A stretch of 64,000 bases of DNA from Hirundichthys speculiger (taxonomy: Eukaryota; Chordata; Actinopteri; Beloniformes; Exocoetidae). Numbering within the stretch: position 1 is the first letter of the stretch; every line of letters starts with the position of its first letter. The position numbers and the translations under genes were made by a program. The notes under the pieces were generated by a model, which was not told the origin of the DNA, searched no databases, and saw nothing but the letters and a program-made list of their open reading frames with translations. Shown in pieces: positions 48,841 to 61,265 of this stretch. Location: contig JAGFBZ010000866.1 of NCBI GenBank assembly GCA_018398805.1, positions 116,001 to 180,000 on the forward strand, written 5' to 3'.

Positions 48841-49369
48841 GTTACAGTGATAAGCCATGCTATTCATGGACTACGTACGTTTATAAGTGCGGTTAGTGTG
48901 GAGTTATTTTCAAAGGCAACAGAAGCCACTGGAATAGGACATGGAGCAACGTCTGTACAATTCACGCTGCCTGCAGTTACAGAAATACACAAACCGCTAA
49001 AAATGAGCAACATCATGCAACGTAAATGCGACATACGGTGTATCAATAAACCTCCTAACTGGTTGCACTGTCCTTTTAAATGTGACTTCTAGAAGATTCT
49101 GCTCAGTCATACTAACAGACTATCACACAACCCAATGGTTTCTGGTCCAGAATAGCAGGTTCTGACCAGCAGGTCATGAGATATCTTCAGTTGTATCTGT
49201 CTGACAAGTCTCCTTCAGAGCAGTGTGATGCTAACACGAGCCCTGTTGTTGCGTCAAATATGAACAAACCCTCTAATTTAACTGGGAAATATAGTTTCAG
49301 TTGGAGGACTTTAAGGGTTTCCAGCAGATATCAAGAACTCTGAATACTTTGTGTGAAGTCATTCTCACT

Positions 49370-50104
49370 CAGTGCGTTTACATGGGAAGTTTAATTCCTC
49401 TTTAATTCAGAATTAAAGTTAAAGCCGAATAAAAGTTACCATGTAAACACTTAATTCCATATGAAAATGTCAATTCCGAATTAAACTTAATTCCGAAGTA
49501 AGTGGCTGGTTTATTCCCATTTTAATTCCGAATTAAATAATTCCGTGGTCATGTAAACACTCATTCCTGTTTAAATTAATTCCCGTCTTTCTGCGCATGC
49601 TAGTTCTCTTGCCCGTCTGTCGCGATGACGCTTATATTCCGCGCTGGACTTGTTTTCAAAACGGCAGCACGCAGTAAACGGTGTTCAAGAGCAGAGACGA
49701 TTTATTTAATAAATAGCTTGGAGGAACTGGAAATAATTAAAAGAACAGATGGCAGGAAACATAAAAATTGTGAGCTTTTCAAAGCGGCCAGGTTAAATGA
49801 AGGAGGTTTCACAGATAGAGACGCCACCCAGGTCAAAAATAAGTAAATGTTGTTGCTAATCGAGTTAGCTAAGTTTGTTTTCTTCCGGTAGATGTAAAGA
49901 CGTCCGCCCCCCCATCCAATCAGAACCCTTCCCAACCCCCAGACCTAAAGCGGAGTTGGATAAAGCCGAACAAACGTGTTTTCCATGTAAACCTTAATTC
50001 GGAATTACTATTTCCATGTAAAATCGAAGGAAAATAGTTTAATTCGGAATTATTTAATTCCTAATTGTTAATTCCGAATTAAAAAACATCATGTAACCGC
50101 AGCC
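49370..50104 (+). mobile_element. SANT-ORF Harbinger-like element, copy C
   Basis: Same family as 17340-18095. It has lost the segment with the usual start codon (CAAAACGGCAGC instead of CAAGATGGCAGC) and a base after KNK, which brings an early stop at about 49844-49846. Its SANT frame is therefore degraded. Confidence 0.75.
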
Positions 50105-50778
50105 AGTCTCAGTTTCAGGCTCTTTAACTGTTATAACACAATTACGATATGAAATAACAATTGCAATACCACATACCTACCAAGTATCTTGTAGGGATTT
50201 TATATCATTATTTATACCTACAAATTCTAAACAAGAGTGCAAAATTAGACTATTATTGAATATTCCACTGACGTCAGGAAACTGCTCCAACGACGTAGAT
50301 ACCGATGCACATTTCTGTCGTATGACAACAGTCCAGCACAAAGAACCAAACCATTTACCAGTTCATGATGCCAGTGACATTGATCCATCCTCCTGAGTTT
50401 ACCATCTGAGCTCCAAAGATCCAACCTCTGACACTCCCAGACACCCAGAACCACTGCAGAACCTGTGACAGTACCTATGAGACGGGTCGGTCCAGAACCT
50501 GTGACAGTACCTATGAGACGGGTCGGTCCTGGCCAGGCCGACGGCTCTCCCGTATGGCAGACGGCTCTTCCTGTCGCGAGACATGGAGGTGGGCAGGCGG
50601 GAGGACCGCCATACCAGGGGGTCAACTTGTTCGCCTCGGGACATGATGAATTAAGGAGGGAGGGTCTGCTGCGCTGCACCAGGCCTGCCCCCCCCCCCCC
50701 CCCCGCCTTCAACAGCACTGAAAGCCACCAGTGGCTCCAGCCTGTCCAGCTCTGTCCAATGGGGAGTTCCCCTCTGAC

Positions 50779-50789
50779 ACACACACACA

Positions 50790-50835
<46 letters not shown>
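50779..50835. repeat. CA dinucleotide microsatellite
   Basis: (CA)n in two blocks separated by GTGA; a run of about 14 C lies just before, at 50690-50704. A 36-bp direct duplication (AGAACCTGTGACAGTACCTA...) is at about 50457-50528. Confidence 0.9.
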
Positions 50836-50836
<1 letters not shown>

Positions 50837-51068
50837 CTCATCCTCTGCCCCAGTGACACCAGTCAGCCCAGCAGGTGCTGTCTATAGAAAGCTCACCATA
50901 CCACAACTGGACATGGTTTTTTTTTTTTTTTTTTAGTAAGGGAATGTGTGAAAATGCAGCAGCGAGCTTCTCTCTATGTAAATCTGTTGGCGAGATCATG
51001 AGATATTTTATATTTTATGAAGCCATTCAGACATGTTTTTCCTATATTTTTATATTTTTTATATCTTA

Positions 51069-51438
51069 TACAGTCATGGAAAAAATGATTAGACCACCCT
51101 TGTTTTCTTCAGTTTCTTGTTCATTTTAATGCCTGGTACAACTAAAGGTACATTTGTTTGGACAAACATAACGATAACCACAAAGATTGCTCATAAGAGT
51201 TTTATTTAAGAGCTGATATCTTACCATTTTCCATGGTTTTCTTGATTATAACCTAAATCACTTAAGTTTTTACATCAATAGCTATGGCGTTGTACTGCCA
51301 AAAACACTGCTTTTATGCATTCAGTGTTTTCTTTTCTGTCTGTTTTAGTCACATGATGACGTTTAGTGGTACCAGGTATTAAAATGAACAAGAAACTGAA
51401 GAAAAAATGCTGGTCTAATAATTTTTTACATGACTGTA
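51069..51438 (+). mobile_element. Tc1/mariner-type MITE, copy 6
   Basis: Same family as 4594-4964, TA at both ends. One internal change near the right end gives TTTTTTACATGACTGTA. Confidence 0.87.
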
Positions 51439-51479
51439 TGTTTATATGTTCTGCACCAGACATCAAGCTAAATTCCTTG

Positions 51480-51535
51480 TATGTGAAAACGTACTTGGCA
51501 ATAAAACTGATTCTGATTCTGATTCTGATTAAAAC
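51480..51535 (+). repeat. LINE-type 3' tail with TGATTC repeats
   Basis: ACGTACTTGGCAATAAAACT followed by (GATTCT)n is the usual 3' end of a CR1/Rex-like LINE. A G run follows at 51623-51643. Confidence 0.5.
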
Positions 51536-52524
51536 GTAAGGATTAATCGACATTTACAGGAACTGTCTTGATGGAAAATTAGACTTCAGATAATATGAAT
51601 AGATGTAATTATATTTTAATGAGGGGGGGGGGGGGGGGGGGGGCATGTGCTTGCAGCCAGCAACGAAAGCCATGAAACCACAAACAAAGGAAAATTGACA
51701 TATTATGACGCTTTCATTAAGTGCTTCCGATTTTTTTTAACTTCTTGCAGTAGATGATACAGTTTATTGATGAAGCAATTTATGCATTAAAATGTCTAAC
51801 AATGGACCGTTGAACTAGTTCGGCTGTGAATAATACATTTTTGAAGAAAGTAGCTTAAAAAAAGAAAAATAAATCCTTCTACCACTTCAAACAATCATTC
51901 CAGCCTGACTTAAGCTAATCTTTTTCTCAGTTTGTTCACAGTTCAGTGACATGTTAAGTGTGTACAAATGATTTTATATGTTTATCAATTCTGATCTGAG
52001 CGTAGGTGTGAGTATGAGAGCGTACGGTTGTTCGTCTCATTTGTCTCTGTGTAACCCATGATGCACTGGTGCCCTCTCTGAAGTCCACCATTAACAGATG
52101 AAGTAGGTCTCAAAAACCAGTTAGTGGATGAAATAAATTTTGCTTAAATCTCAAAAAAAATGAGTTTTTCTTCACTGTCAAACACCAGAGTCAACATGTA
52201 TCTGCTGGTGGAACGATCAATATGTCTAATGTGTCCTTGGAGACAACTGAAAATGTTATATCTGCTGGGAGAAAACAAGATTAAGTAATTCAGTTACGTA
52301 AAATCCTTTATCAAACTCAGGTAGTCGTGTTGCCCCGGCGACAGATGTTGCAGCTCTGACATGGAGCAGACCACCATGATGTGCAACGCTTGTAAAAGCT
52401 TTACTTTCACTGTGAAGCATTAGCGTTTCATATCGGGGCCCGCTGGATGCTAGTACGACGGTTCAGAGCTGCTCCGTGGAGGTTTGCTGAACTGCTGACT
52501 TGCTGTTATTGAAAACATAATTAC

Positions 52525-53608
52525 TAGCGGTGCACGATAACTATCGGCCGATAACAGGAAATGATGACGTCATCCCGATAGGTCCGATATCACGACGAAT
52601 AGCCCCGATAACATTTATATTTCTGTCAACACAGCAGTGTCTCGCTCCCTCTGAGCCTTGAATGACCAGCAGTGAATGTTATGTTCAAGTGACGTCGGCA
52701 TAATCAGAAAAACGATTACTCAATCAGGAAAATCAAGAATACCCCCTCATGCCAGAAAACAACTCGTTAACTCGGTCATAATTTTAGTAGTTGCTGACTT
52801 TAATTGATATTCGCAGTATTTTCCCTCATGTTACACATAAAAAAAGAAAAAAATAGAAAAGGCTGAAAGAACGACTAGCAAACGAGGGAACATCGGAATT
52901 TACGTTACACCTTAAATGCAGCCTGCAGCACAGCGCTGATCACAACAAACATGGTGGCGTGGAACTTGGTTAAAGTTTCAGAAGAAGATAGTTTGGTGGT
53001 TATTTGTGACGAATCCTCCGAGTGAATTCTACGAGGAGGGAAGCACAAGCTTTAATACGTAAAACCTGATCAGCCACCTACAACATAACAATCACTTCCA
53101 TGGAGTTTTGAAATCACGCTAATTGTGAGCTAACGGAAGCTAATGCTAACATGCGCGATCCAGCAGCAGTCTCTCCTCTCCCTCATTCCTCTCATCTAAA
53201 GCTTCCATGAGATTAAAAAATAAAAACTACTGAACCTCATTTACTTTAATTAAAGGTATTAATTTAAATGGAACCACAAGCCAAAATCCTTTAAATGTTA
53301 ATCTTTTTCAGTTAGTAATTCTGATGCATGTATTTCCATCAGTTCAAGGAGCCTTTATTTTTTATATCAGTCAGTAATGAACCTTATTTAAGTTAATGTG
53401 AGATATCAAATAGGTTTGTTTGATAGCTTTAAGAAAATGTTTGAGAGGCTTGACAATAGTTTTTCACTGGAAAAAATAAATATCTGTTCATTTAAAGAGT
53501 CCAAACTGTTTTTGGTTTTGTTCATAGTATTGATGTAATGATCTTAGGTATATGTGTGTGTTACTGGTTATCGGTATCGGTTTTAAAAACAGTTATCGTG
53601 CATCCCTA
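52525..53608. mobile_element. hAT-type element (TAGCGGTGCACGATAAC ends), 1.08 kb
   Basis: The ends TAGCGGTGCACGATAACTAT and GTTATCGTGCATCCCTA are inverted, with a perfect 8-bp duplication ATAATTAC (52517-52524 and 53609-53616). No coding frame was recognised in the interior. Confidence 0.87.
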
Positions 53609-54582
53609 ATAATTACATTTTTATTATCTTATGCACTGATTTGCTCTGAGACTGTTTCTGAACACACTCAGACTAGTGGAGCAGCGGAGGAGCGGCCATG
53701 TTGGATAACTGTTAAGTGCTAAATGAAGTGAGCAGTTTTTCAGACTCCCTCAGACTGATATTGTGAATGGAGGCCTGGGGAAGATCGTTTGGTTGCGTCT
53801 AGTTAGCATGCAAACCTGCAACACGGCATCTTGCAACCAAACTACAAACAAAACGCACGCTTTGATAGTTTTACTGTGAGAGTCAGAAAAGCGCACAGTT
53901 CACTTGGACAACCAGAATCTTCCCTTTTTTTATTCACTGCCTGCTTTAAACTTTAAAATATCACCCGTCTATCACACATTAAACATTCCAGATGTTTAGA
54001 TAATCCTTTGATTTACATCCCCCCCCTAGAACTCTAAACACACTTTTGTTGAGCAATCTGAAGATTTTAACATGGATTTGTCCAGTTAAAACAAATAACC
54101 TTTGTTGGGAAGTTGTTTCTCTCTTTTTTGCCAGTAACTTATAATAAAGTACCATGTGGAATGCAAAAAGGGAAAATACCATAGTTTAACTGCATCTCAG
54201 AGTTGCGAAACATCTGTGTCTGGTGTTTGACTCATGTACTGATCATCATGTGGCCTGTTCTCCATCCACCACACACATTCTTGAACTGGTGGAGCGTCAG
54301 ATCACCGCTAACGTTAGCAACTCGGGTTCACAGCGGCAAAATATAACAGGACAACTTTCTTTGCACTTCACTTCTGTATCCTCCAAAATTCATCCTCTCC
54401 ACCAGGGGTGTTCAATTAAAAGTCACCGAGATCCGGTTACTAAATTTTGCCTAAGTAGAAGGTCTGAGCCAAAGTACGTATTTTGAAAAAGTAACTAATT
54501 TTTATTTTAACTTCAAATGCAGGAAATATTCGAACATATTCCATATCTTTTATCATAAATAAAAGCAGTCCCATGCAGTCAA

Positions 54583-56278
54583 CTACCAGCTAGATTACCG
54601 TATTAACTGTAGTAGCAGCGCCCACTGTAAATATCTACCAGCCAGATTACCGTATTAACTGTAGTAGCAGCGCCCGCTGTAAATATCTACCAGCTAGATT
54701 ACCGTATTAACTGTAGTAGCAGCGTCCGCGGTAAATATCTACTAGCTAGATTACCGTATTAACTGTAGTAGCAGCGCCCGCTGTAAATATCTAACAGCCA
54801 GATTACCGTATTAACTGTAGTAGCAGCGCCCGCTGTAAATATCTAACAGCTAGATTACCGTATTAACTGTAGTTGTAAATATACACCGTATTAACTGTAG
54901 TAGCAGCGCCCGCTGTAAATATCTACCAGCTAGATTACCGTATTAACTGTAGTAGCAGCGCCCGCTGTAAATATCTACCAGCTAGATTACCGTATTAACT
55001 GTAGTAGCAGCGCCCGCTGTAAATATCTACCAGCCAGATTACCGTATTAACTGTAGTAGCAGCGCCCGCTGTAAATATCTACCAGCCAGATTACCGTATT
55101 AACTGTAGTAGCAGCGCCCGCTGTAAATATCTACCAGCCAGATTACCGTATTAACTGTAGTAGCAGCGCCCGCTGTAAATATCTACCAGCCAGATTACCG
55201 TATTAACTGTAGTAGCAGCGCCCGCTGTAAATATCTACCAGTTAGATTGCCGTATTAACTGTAGTAGCAGCGCCCGCTGTAAATATCTACCAGCTAGATT
55301 ACCGTAAACTGTAGTTGCAGCCCCGCTGTAAACATCTACCAGCCAGATTACCGTATTAACTGTAGTAGCAGCGCCCGCCCGCTGTAAATATCTACCAGTT
55401 AGATTGCCGTATTAACTGTATAGTAGCAGCGCCGCTGTAAATATCTACCAGCTAGATTACCGTATTAACTGTAGTAGTAACAGCGCCCGCTGTAAAATAT
55501 CTAACAGCCAGATTGCCGTATTAACTGTAGTAGCAGCGCCCGCTGTAAATATCTACCAGCTAGATTGCCGTATTAACTGTAGTAGCAGCGCCCGCTGTAA
55601 ATATCTACCAGCTAGATTACCGTATTAACTGTAGTAGCAGCGCCCGCTGTAAATATCTACCAGCTAGATTACCGTATTAACTGTAGTAGCAGCCCCCGCT
55701 GTAAATATCTACCAGCCAGATTACCGTATTAACTGTAGTAGCAGCCCCCGCTGTAAATATCTACCAGCTAGATTACCGTATAACTGTAGTAGCAGCGCCC
55801 GCTGTAAATATCTACCAGCCAGATTACCGTATTAACTGTAGTAGCAGCGCCCGCTGTAAATATCTAACAGCTAGATTACCGTATTAACTGTAGTAGCAGC
55901 GCCCGCTGTAAATATCTACCAGCCAGATTACCGTATTAACTGTAGTAGCAGCGCCCGCTGTAAATATTTACCAGCCAGATTACCGTATTAACTGTAGTAG
56001 CAGCCCCCGCTGTAAATATCTACCAGCCAGATTACCGTATTAACTGTAGTAGCAGCGCCCGCTGTAAATATCTACCAGCCAGATTACCGTATTAACTGTA
56101 GTAGCAGCGCCCGCTGTAAATATTTACCAGCCAAATTACCGTATTAACTGTAGTAGCAGCGCCCGCTGTAAATATTTACCAGCCAGATTACCGTATTAAC
56201 TGTAGTAGCAGCCCCCGCTGTAAATATCTACCAGCCAGATTACCGTATTAACTGTGGTAGCAGCGCCGTGTAAATATC
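54583..56278. repeat. 52-bp minisatellite, about 32 units
   Basis: The unit contains ATTACCGTATTAACTGTAGT, AGCAGCGCCCGCTGTAAATA and TCTACCAGCYAG. Units differ mainly at CTAG/CCAG, CTACC/CTAACC and small indels. Each unit carries the dyad CAGCG-CC-CGCTG. No spacers separate the units, so it is a plain tandem array. Confidence 0.95.
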
Positions 56279-56835
56279 CACGGTCGTTCAAAACCGCTCT
56301 GTGGAAATGACACTACTTATTTTTTGCATTGGTCACGGGTCCGGACAGAAACATCTCCCAGTCTGGATCTGGACCAGAGTCCGTTGTCTGTTGCGTGACC
56401 ATCGCTCTACACCTTCACATGCTTATTCGGCACGGAAAAGAAGGCTGAACAACCCCCTCCCCCCCCAGCCTGCCACCATTTCCCCCCATGTTCACTAATT
56501 AATAGCTTACTTTCAACACAGCGAGGCCCGGCGTGACCTCTGACCTCTACTGTGGCCTCCAGCATTCAGACCTGGTTAACAGCGTAGCGCGAATACAATG
56601 CAGGTTTATGTGGAAACAGACTGGACAACTTTAATGAAACGTAGAACTTCCTGTTTCTAAGATGTCTTCCGGACACGTACAGATTTTTTTATTTTTGTGA
56701 AACTAAAAAAAAAAAATAGGGAGGAAAAAAAAAACAATGCTGAAAATTGGAGCTTCTGTGACGGCAGAGTGTGTAAATGTTTACAGCGTATGGATTCAGT
56801 ATATTTGCCACACTGTTGATGCTGTCGTACACTTC

Positions 56836-56837
<2 letters not shown>

Positions 56838-56868
<31 letters not shown>
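56838..56868. repeat. GT dinucleotide microsatellite
   Basis: An uninterrupted (GT)n run of about 30 bases. Confidence 0.9.
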
Positions 56869-57257
56869 TAGTCTCCACCTGTTGTAGGGGGGGATTGTGG
56901 GAATGGAAGGCAGCTGTGGACTTAATAACCCCCGATGCACATACAAATGCGAGATACGTTGACCTCGGTCCTGCCACCCCCCCCACTGGACCCAGAAGAT
57001 CTTGAGAGTATCATCTTACTCGCATGCTTTCCTCAAGTGCTGAGACTAACTGTTCCTACTGCGCTGGTTTTACAGCAGGAATGCTGCCCATGCGTGGCAT
57101 GTCAGGCCCTCCTTTAGATGCTCCTCCGAGGCATGCGCTGTCTATTTACAACATAAAACAACAGGATTTCTCTGCTCCGACTGCGTAGCCGCCTGCATGC
57201 AATACTTCTGAGCTAAGAAAAACTCAAAAATCATGAAACTGCATGAAATGTCTAATA

Positions 57258-58110
57258 CTTTAAAAGTGGGTCACAGACCCGTTTTCAGTGGGTCGTGGGG
57301 ATTTGTCTGGGGAAGGAAATGCTAAAAAAAAAAAAAAAAAAAAAAAAGCGTGTCATTCATACTCCTTAACAGTAGGTGGCGATAATGTCCTGTAATGCGA
57401 GTTGACAGCCGCCAGTTCACACCATAGAAGAAGACCTGCAGAGTTTGTTTCCATATGTTGAGCAGGTGAAACACAGATACAACCAAGAATATATGAGATA
57501 TGGATTTACTTATCTTTAAGTCAAAGGTCAGTGATGGTTATTCAGCTAAAACTATATATTTTGAGTTCTTTTTGAAACTACTGCTCAGTGGTTGCACTGT
57601 TTTATTTCATATTTGTGCATAAAAGCACTGTTGAGTCTTAAAAATGGCTGTTACTGAAATGTTCTGTTTGTTATGTCAGCTTTATGATTAATGCTTAAAT
57701 AAGTGACTAGATAGTTTTAATAGGAAATTGTTATATATTCAGGAAGTGGGTACTCAGCAAACGCTACATATTTGAGTTCTTTTTGAAACATGTTTTTGCA
57801 TGTTGAGTCTGTTAGAAAAGGCTTGAAGTTACTGAAGTGAAGTGTTTTGGATTTAATTAAAATGCAGCTAATTGAGCATCAAAGGGAATATTTCCCACTT
57901 GAAGTCATTTTGGTTTTTGCTGTTTTGGTTCACCAATAAACTTTTTTTTTTGTGTTGGCATTCTGTGATATTCTATTCTATCTCCAATTCAAACCTGCAC
58001 GATCTTTTCATTCAATAAATTTGAGAAGTTGGAATTTTCCTTGATTTGGGTCACGGCTTGTCATTAAGGGTGATGGTGGGTCCTGAAGCCGGACCAGTTC
58101 AGAACCACTG
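57258..58110. mobile_element. hAT-like element with degraded left end
   Basis: The right end CCAGTTCAGAACCACTG is a typical hAT terminus and is preceded by GTGGGTCCTGAAGCCGG; the left end (AAAAGTGGGTCACAGACCC) is eroded. Flanks GTCTAATA (57250-57257) and GTCTAAAG (58111-58118) match at six of eight positions. Confidence 0.6.
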
Positions 58111-59764
58111 GTCTAAAGCATGAACATATTACTCAGCTACAGTTGCGTACGCTACACACACCGATTACAAAATGTTCCCAGTTTTGGTGCTGAAAACAAG
58201 AACTTGGATGGTTTTAAAGCAAAAGGTTTGACATTAAAAGATAGTTTTAATGAGGCAGGTGAGACAGAAAAAGAACTCTCACAGTTGTTTGTTAAACTTT
58301 ATGCAGCAGTCGTTCTAGGCAGCTCAGATTAGCGTGAATCACCAGAAAACAGGGTAAACCTGAGGAGGTTTAACGGTACGTCCCCGTGTCAGCTTTTAAT
58401 AGCAGGTTTGCATGCTGTTATGTAAAAAAAAAAAAAAAACCAAATAGGGAGGAAAATCATTGAACAGAACTTAATCCTGGACTCCACAATTTATTTGAAA
58501 AAACGTTGGAAGTATAAAACAAAAAGCCAGGTGAGATGGTCACCTTGGCTGTGAGTTGTTTGACCTCTACAGTCCCTGCCTCTGAAGTAATATCTGCAAT
58601 AAGAAAAGACCAACCAGGTTCCTCCGTTTAAAATGTCATGAAAGACAGACACATGTACAACATACAAAGTTGATCATCCTCTAAATTTGTCTTATAAGTT
58701 TCCTCAAAGACGTTTGTGTGAAACTGTTGCTACGAGTGTATGACGTCTATAATATTACAAACCAGTTGAGAACCTAAACCAGGAAAAGAAGACTAACCTG
58801 TGGAGTTAACCATGTTTTTTTTGTTTTTTTTTTGTAATTCAAGTTTTTATTTATTTTCCAACTTTAACATAAACAAACAGTAGTACAATTAACAATAAAA
58901 TACAGATTTTCTTTTGGGCTGATACCTAATAAAAAAAATAAATAAATAAAATTAATAAAATAAAATAAGAATAAATCTATAAGAATAAAAACTATAACAA
59001 AATACAGGGTGCCTGTACATATATAAAATAAAATAAAGGCGTATCTTTTTTTTTACGCTTTTTTGCATGTTCACTTACGTCAGATACATGTCTAAAGGGG
59101 AAGTCAACTGCCAAAATGACAGAAGACCCCCTGAACCCTCGGACCGAGTTTACCATGTTTTTAAAAGTGGCTAAGATTTCATCTAAAGTGTCCGATCACA
59201 CACCTAACAGTTTGAATGACTCCATAAATGCAAAGCTTTCTTTGCAGGCGCTGTTGTTCTATGTCTTGTTCGATGTTTTAAAGACACTTTTCTCCAAGCT
59301 AGTCCTCTTTTCTATATTCCATTTGGTTTGGGTCGTACTCTGTCTCATAACAAATTTGTCCTATTTGGACAAATAATAATTTGGAATAAGCTTCAAATTA
59401 AGCCACGCCCCCACAGTCACTGGCAATCAGGCATTAAATCCTCTAGAGTGGTGCCAGTTTAAGATAGTTATACTCTGGATAACAGTAACCTCTCTGCTCT
59501 CTGAAAAAGAAAACTTGACACGTCTCTGTCAAAACCTTTTAAGCTGATGCAACAGCTTAAAGCGACGGGACCCTAATGGGAAACATCTTCTCTCAAGGCT
59601 GTTACTCATTTCCTACAACAATGAAATGTGCTTCACCACCTCCCCTCTGTTTAATCAAAAGCCATATTCCAGCAGGCAAGTTAAAAATATATCTGGCTCC
59701 TATTAATGTACTTCTGTGCTGCTGCGGCCCCATTAAAGCACGTGAGGCTGCACAGGTGACGTAC

Positions 59765-59940
59765 CTGGACTGCATGTCTTGCGTCTTGAGGCTGCTGGTG
59801 GACGGCGCGGTGCTGCTGGTCTGCTGGCTGAGCTCCACCAGCGACTGGTAGTACTGCTGCTGCTGCTGCTGCTGCTGCTTGTAGCGCGACAGGAATGAAG
59901 AAGAGGCCGAGGATGCTCTTCAGGTTGCCATTCCTGATCT
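59765..59940 (-). CDS. nav3: nav3 exon: end of CH domain, poly-Gln tract (frameshifted)
   Basis: The minus-strand acceptor ctcctcgcag precedes 59940 and the donor GTACGT starts at 59764. The exon completes a split Glu codon, then reads IRNGNLKSILGLFF, the conserved end of the navigator CH (actin-binding-type) domain. It continues, in a different frame, as LSRYK, eight Gln codons (all CAG), YYQSLVELSQQ, a Ser/Thr-rich stretch and QDMQS, ending in phase 2. Eight residues is also the length of the Gln/His stretch in human NAV3 as I recall it, which supports this reading. The two halves are out of register by one base at about 59893-59896. Splice sites and codon content on both sides look normal, so an assembly indel is the simplest explanation, but a real allele cannot be excluded. 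The preceding CH exons are not in the window. Confidence 0.88.
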
Positions 59941-61265
59941 CTGCGAGGAGAAAATGGGAGGAAAATGTAAGCTGTAGCGGCAATTACTTAGGAAGCCCTT
60001 CATTAGATGAGTTCATCCGGCGTCGCTGCATCGATGCGGCACGTCGGGATTTATGGCTTCACTCCACATCCACCCGACATTTTCATAGATCTGAGCAACT
60101 TCTGTAAAAGGAAGTGACGCTGAAGATGTTTCTCGTCTGTCTCGGACCCCAGAAGTGTCCTGTGATGCTTAAGATAAACATTTTCCACACTGTGTATTGT
60201 GCCTTGCAAACACTGCGAAGTGAGCAAAAAAAAAAAAAGAAGTCCACTTGGGGAAAGAGCTCAAGAGCAGCTGTTGTGCAGAAAACTTAAGAACCATTAA
60301 AAACCATCATGCACAAGCTTTTATTGTCTGTAAATCACGGAAATACCGTCCATGATATTCAAAGCTAGAGGACAAACAGTTCAGTCCCTCGGCTGAATTT
60401 AGCGTGAAATGGATCTCGTCGTATACAAATAATTTAAGAATATTCGCTTGTCAAAGATGGACTAAAACATCTGCCAGCAGGAACTAACCAACAGCTGGGT
60501 CGTCTGGGAGGGAAGTTTGGCATCAGAACCTCTGTTCTGGTCTGCGACTGGCACAGATTTGACGTTAAACAGCCAAAAATATGGAAGAGAAATTCATTTA
60601 CAGCTCTGCTGTGTCACAAACCAAGCATTCAACGGTAACGCTGGCAGTGTGGAGAGACCTGGCAGAGGTTAGGTTTCTGAGCGTACTGATGAATGTGAAA
60701 ACATTTAAAATGAATGAGATTAAAAAAAAGAATGTGAAAAAGATGAGTGGAATAAGACAGAAAAAGAACATCATTCTTATTATATATGGTGATTAAAAAA
60801 AAGGGACGTAGGAGTAATGTGTGTGAATGCATTCATGATTTTGAGTATCAGACCTCCAAGAAAATGCAGCCGCCTGCAAAGTTACTCCTTAAATTAGCTG
60901 TAACGACAAAGGAACAAATCTCCTCGTCTGTACTGTTTGTTTGTTAGTGTTAATCTCATCCTGAACAGGTGTTAATCTCTGCAGTGGTGGAGGAAGTGGT
61001 CAGTCTGGCTAACACAGCCATATATTAGATAGAAATGTTACTACTAAGCCTTCAGTAATGCAGGGATGATAACAGCTGACACTGGAGTTTTTATTCTCTT
61101 TTTATATCTGCTGAGGCACAAACATCCTCCTCAGCCGTCCACGGCTACGACTACTGAGGCTGTGATGGTTAGAAAAGATTCATCTCTCCAGGCCATTTCC
61201 CATTTTCCAACACCAGGCAGTAATTTATGCGCCAGTCAGAGTCGCTGCTTTGGTGAATGACCAAT

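Larger units (their letters stand above)
44335..59764 (-). other. nav3 intron, 15.4 kb
   Basis: Contents: palindromic element (45556-45963), LINE tail (46334-46428), hAT (48199-48840), SANT-ORF element (49370-50104), CA microsatellite (about 50779-50835), Tc1-type MITE (51069-51438), LINE tail ending in TGATTC repeats (about 51480-51530), hAT (52525-53608), 52-bp minisatellite (54583-56278), GT repeat (about 56838-56867) and a hAT-like element (57258-58110). The stretches 44340-45550, 46440-48190, 51540-52510, 53620-54580 and 58120-59760 hold no gene I can name. Confidence 0.7.
5494..59940 (-). other. nav3: nav3 locus (partial): visible coding exons and introns
   Basis: This is the span of the recognisable nav3 exons on the minus strand. 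Neuron navigators are large cytoskeletal proteins that bind microtubule plus ends and act in axon guidance and cell migration; full-length forms have an N-terminal CH domain, a long disordered Ser/Lys-rich region, coiled coils and a C-terminal AAA+ domain. Only the part from the end of the CH domain to the first conserved coiled-coil-like block is here. NAV3 is preferred over NAV1 or NAV2 because the joins VAPFMYR, YSKTAKQCLEEISG and EDPETRRMRTVKN follow NAV3 as I remember it; NAV2 diverges at each. Intron phases are consistent across all joins. Both ends of the gene are outside the window. Confidence 0.9.

Noticed and set aside
50245..50859. Minus-strand frame of 204 residues
   Set aside because: Begins in a CA microsatellite and runs through a C tract and a short duplication; no domain.
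54583..56278. Regular repeat array considered as CRISPR
   Set aside because: Units are head to tail with no unique spacers, and the genome is vertebrate.
59116..59376. Plus-strand frame of 86 residues with a hydrophobic C-terminus
   Set aside because: No family resemblance, lies in an intron, no conserved start context; treated as chance.
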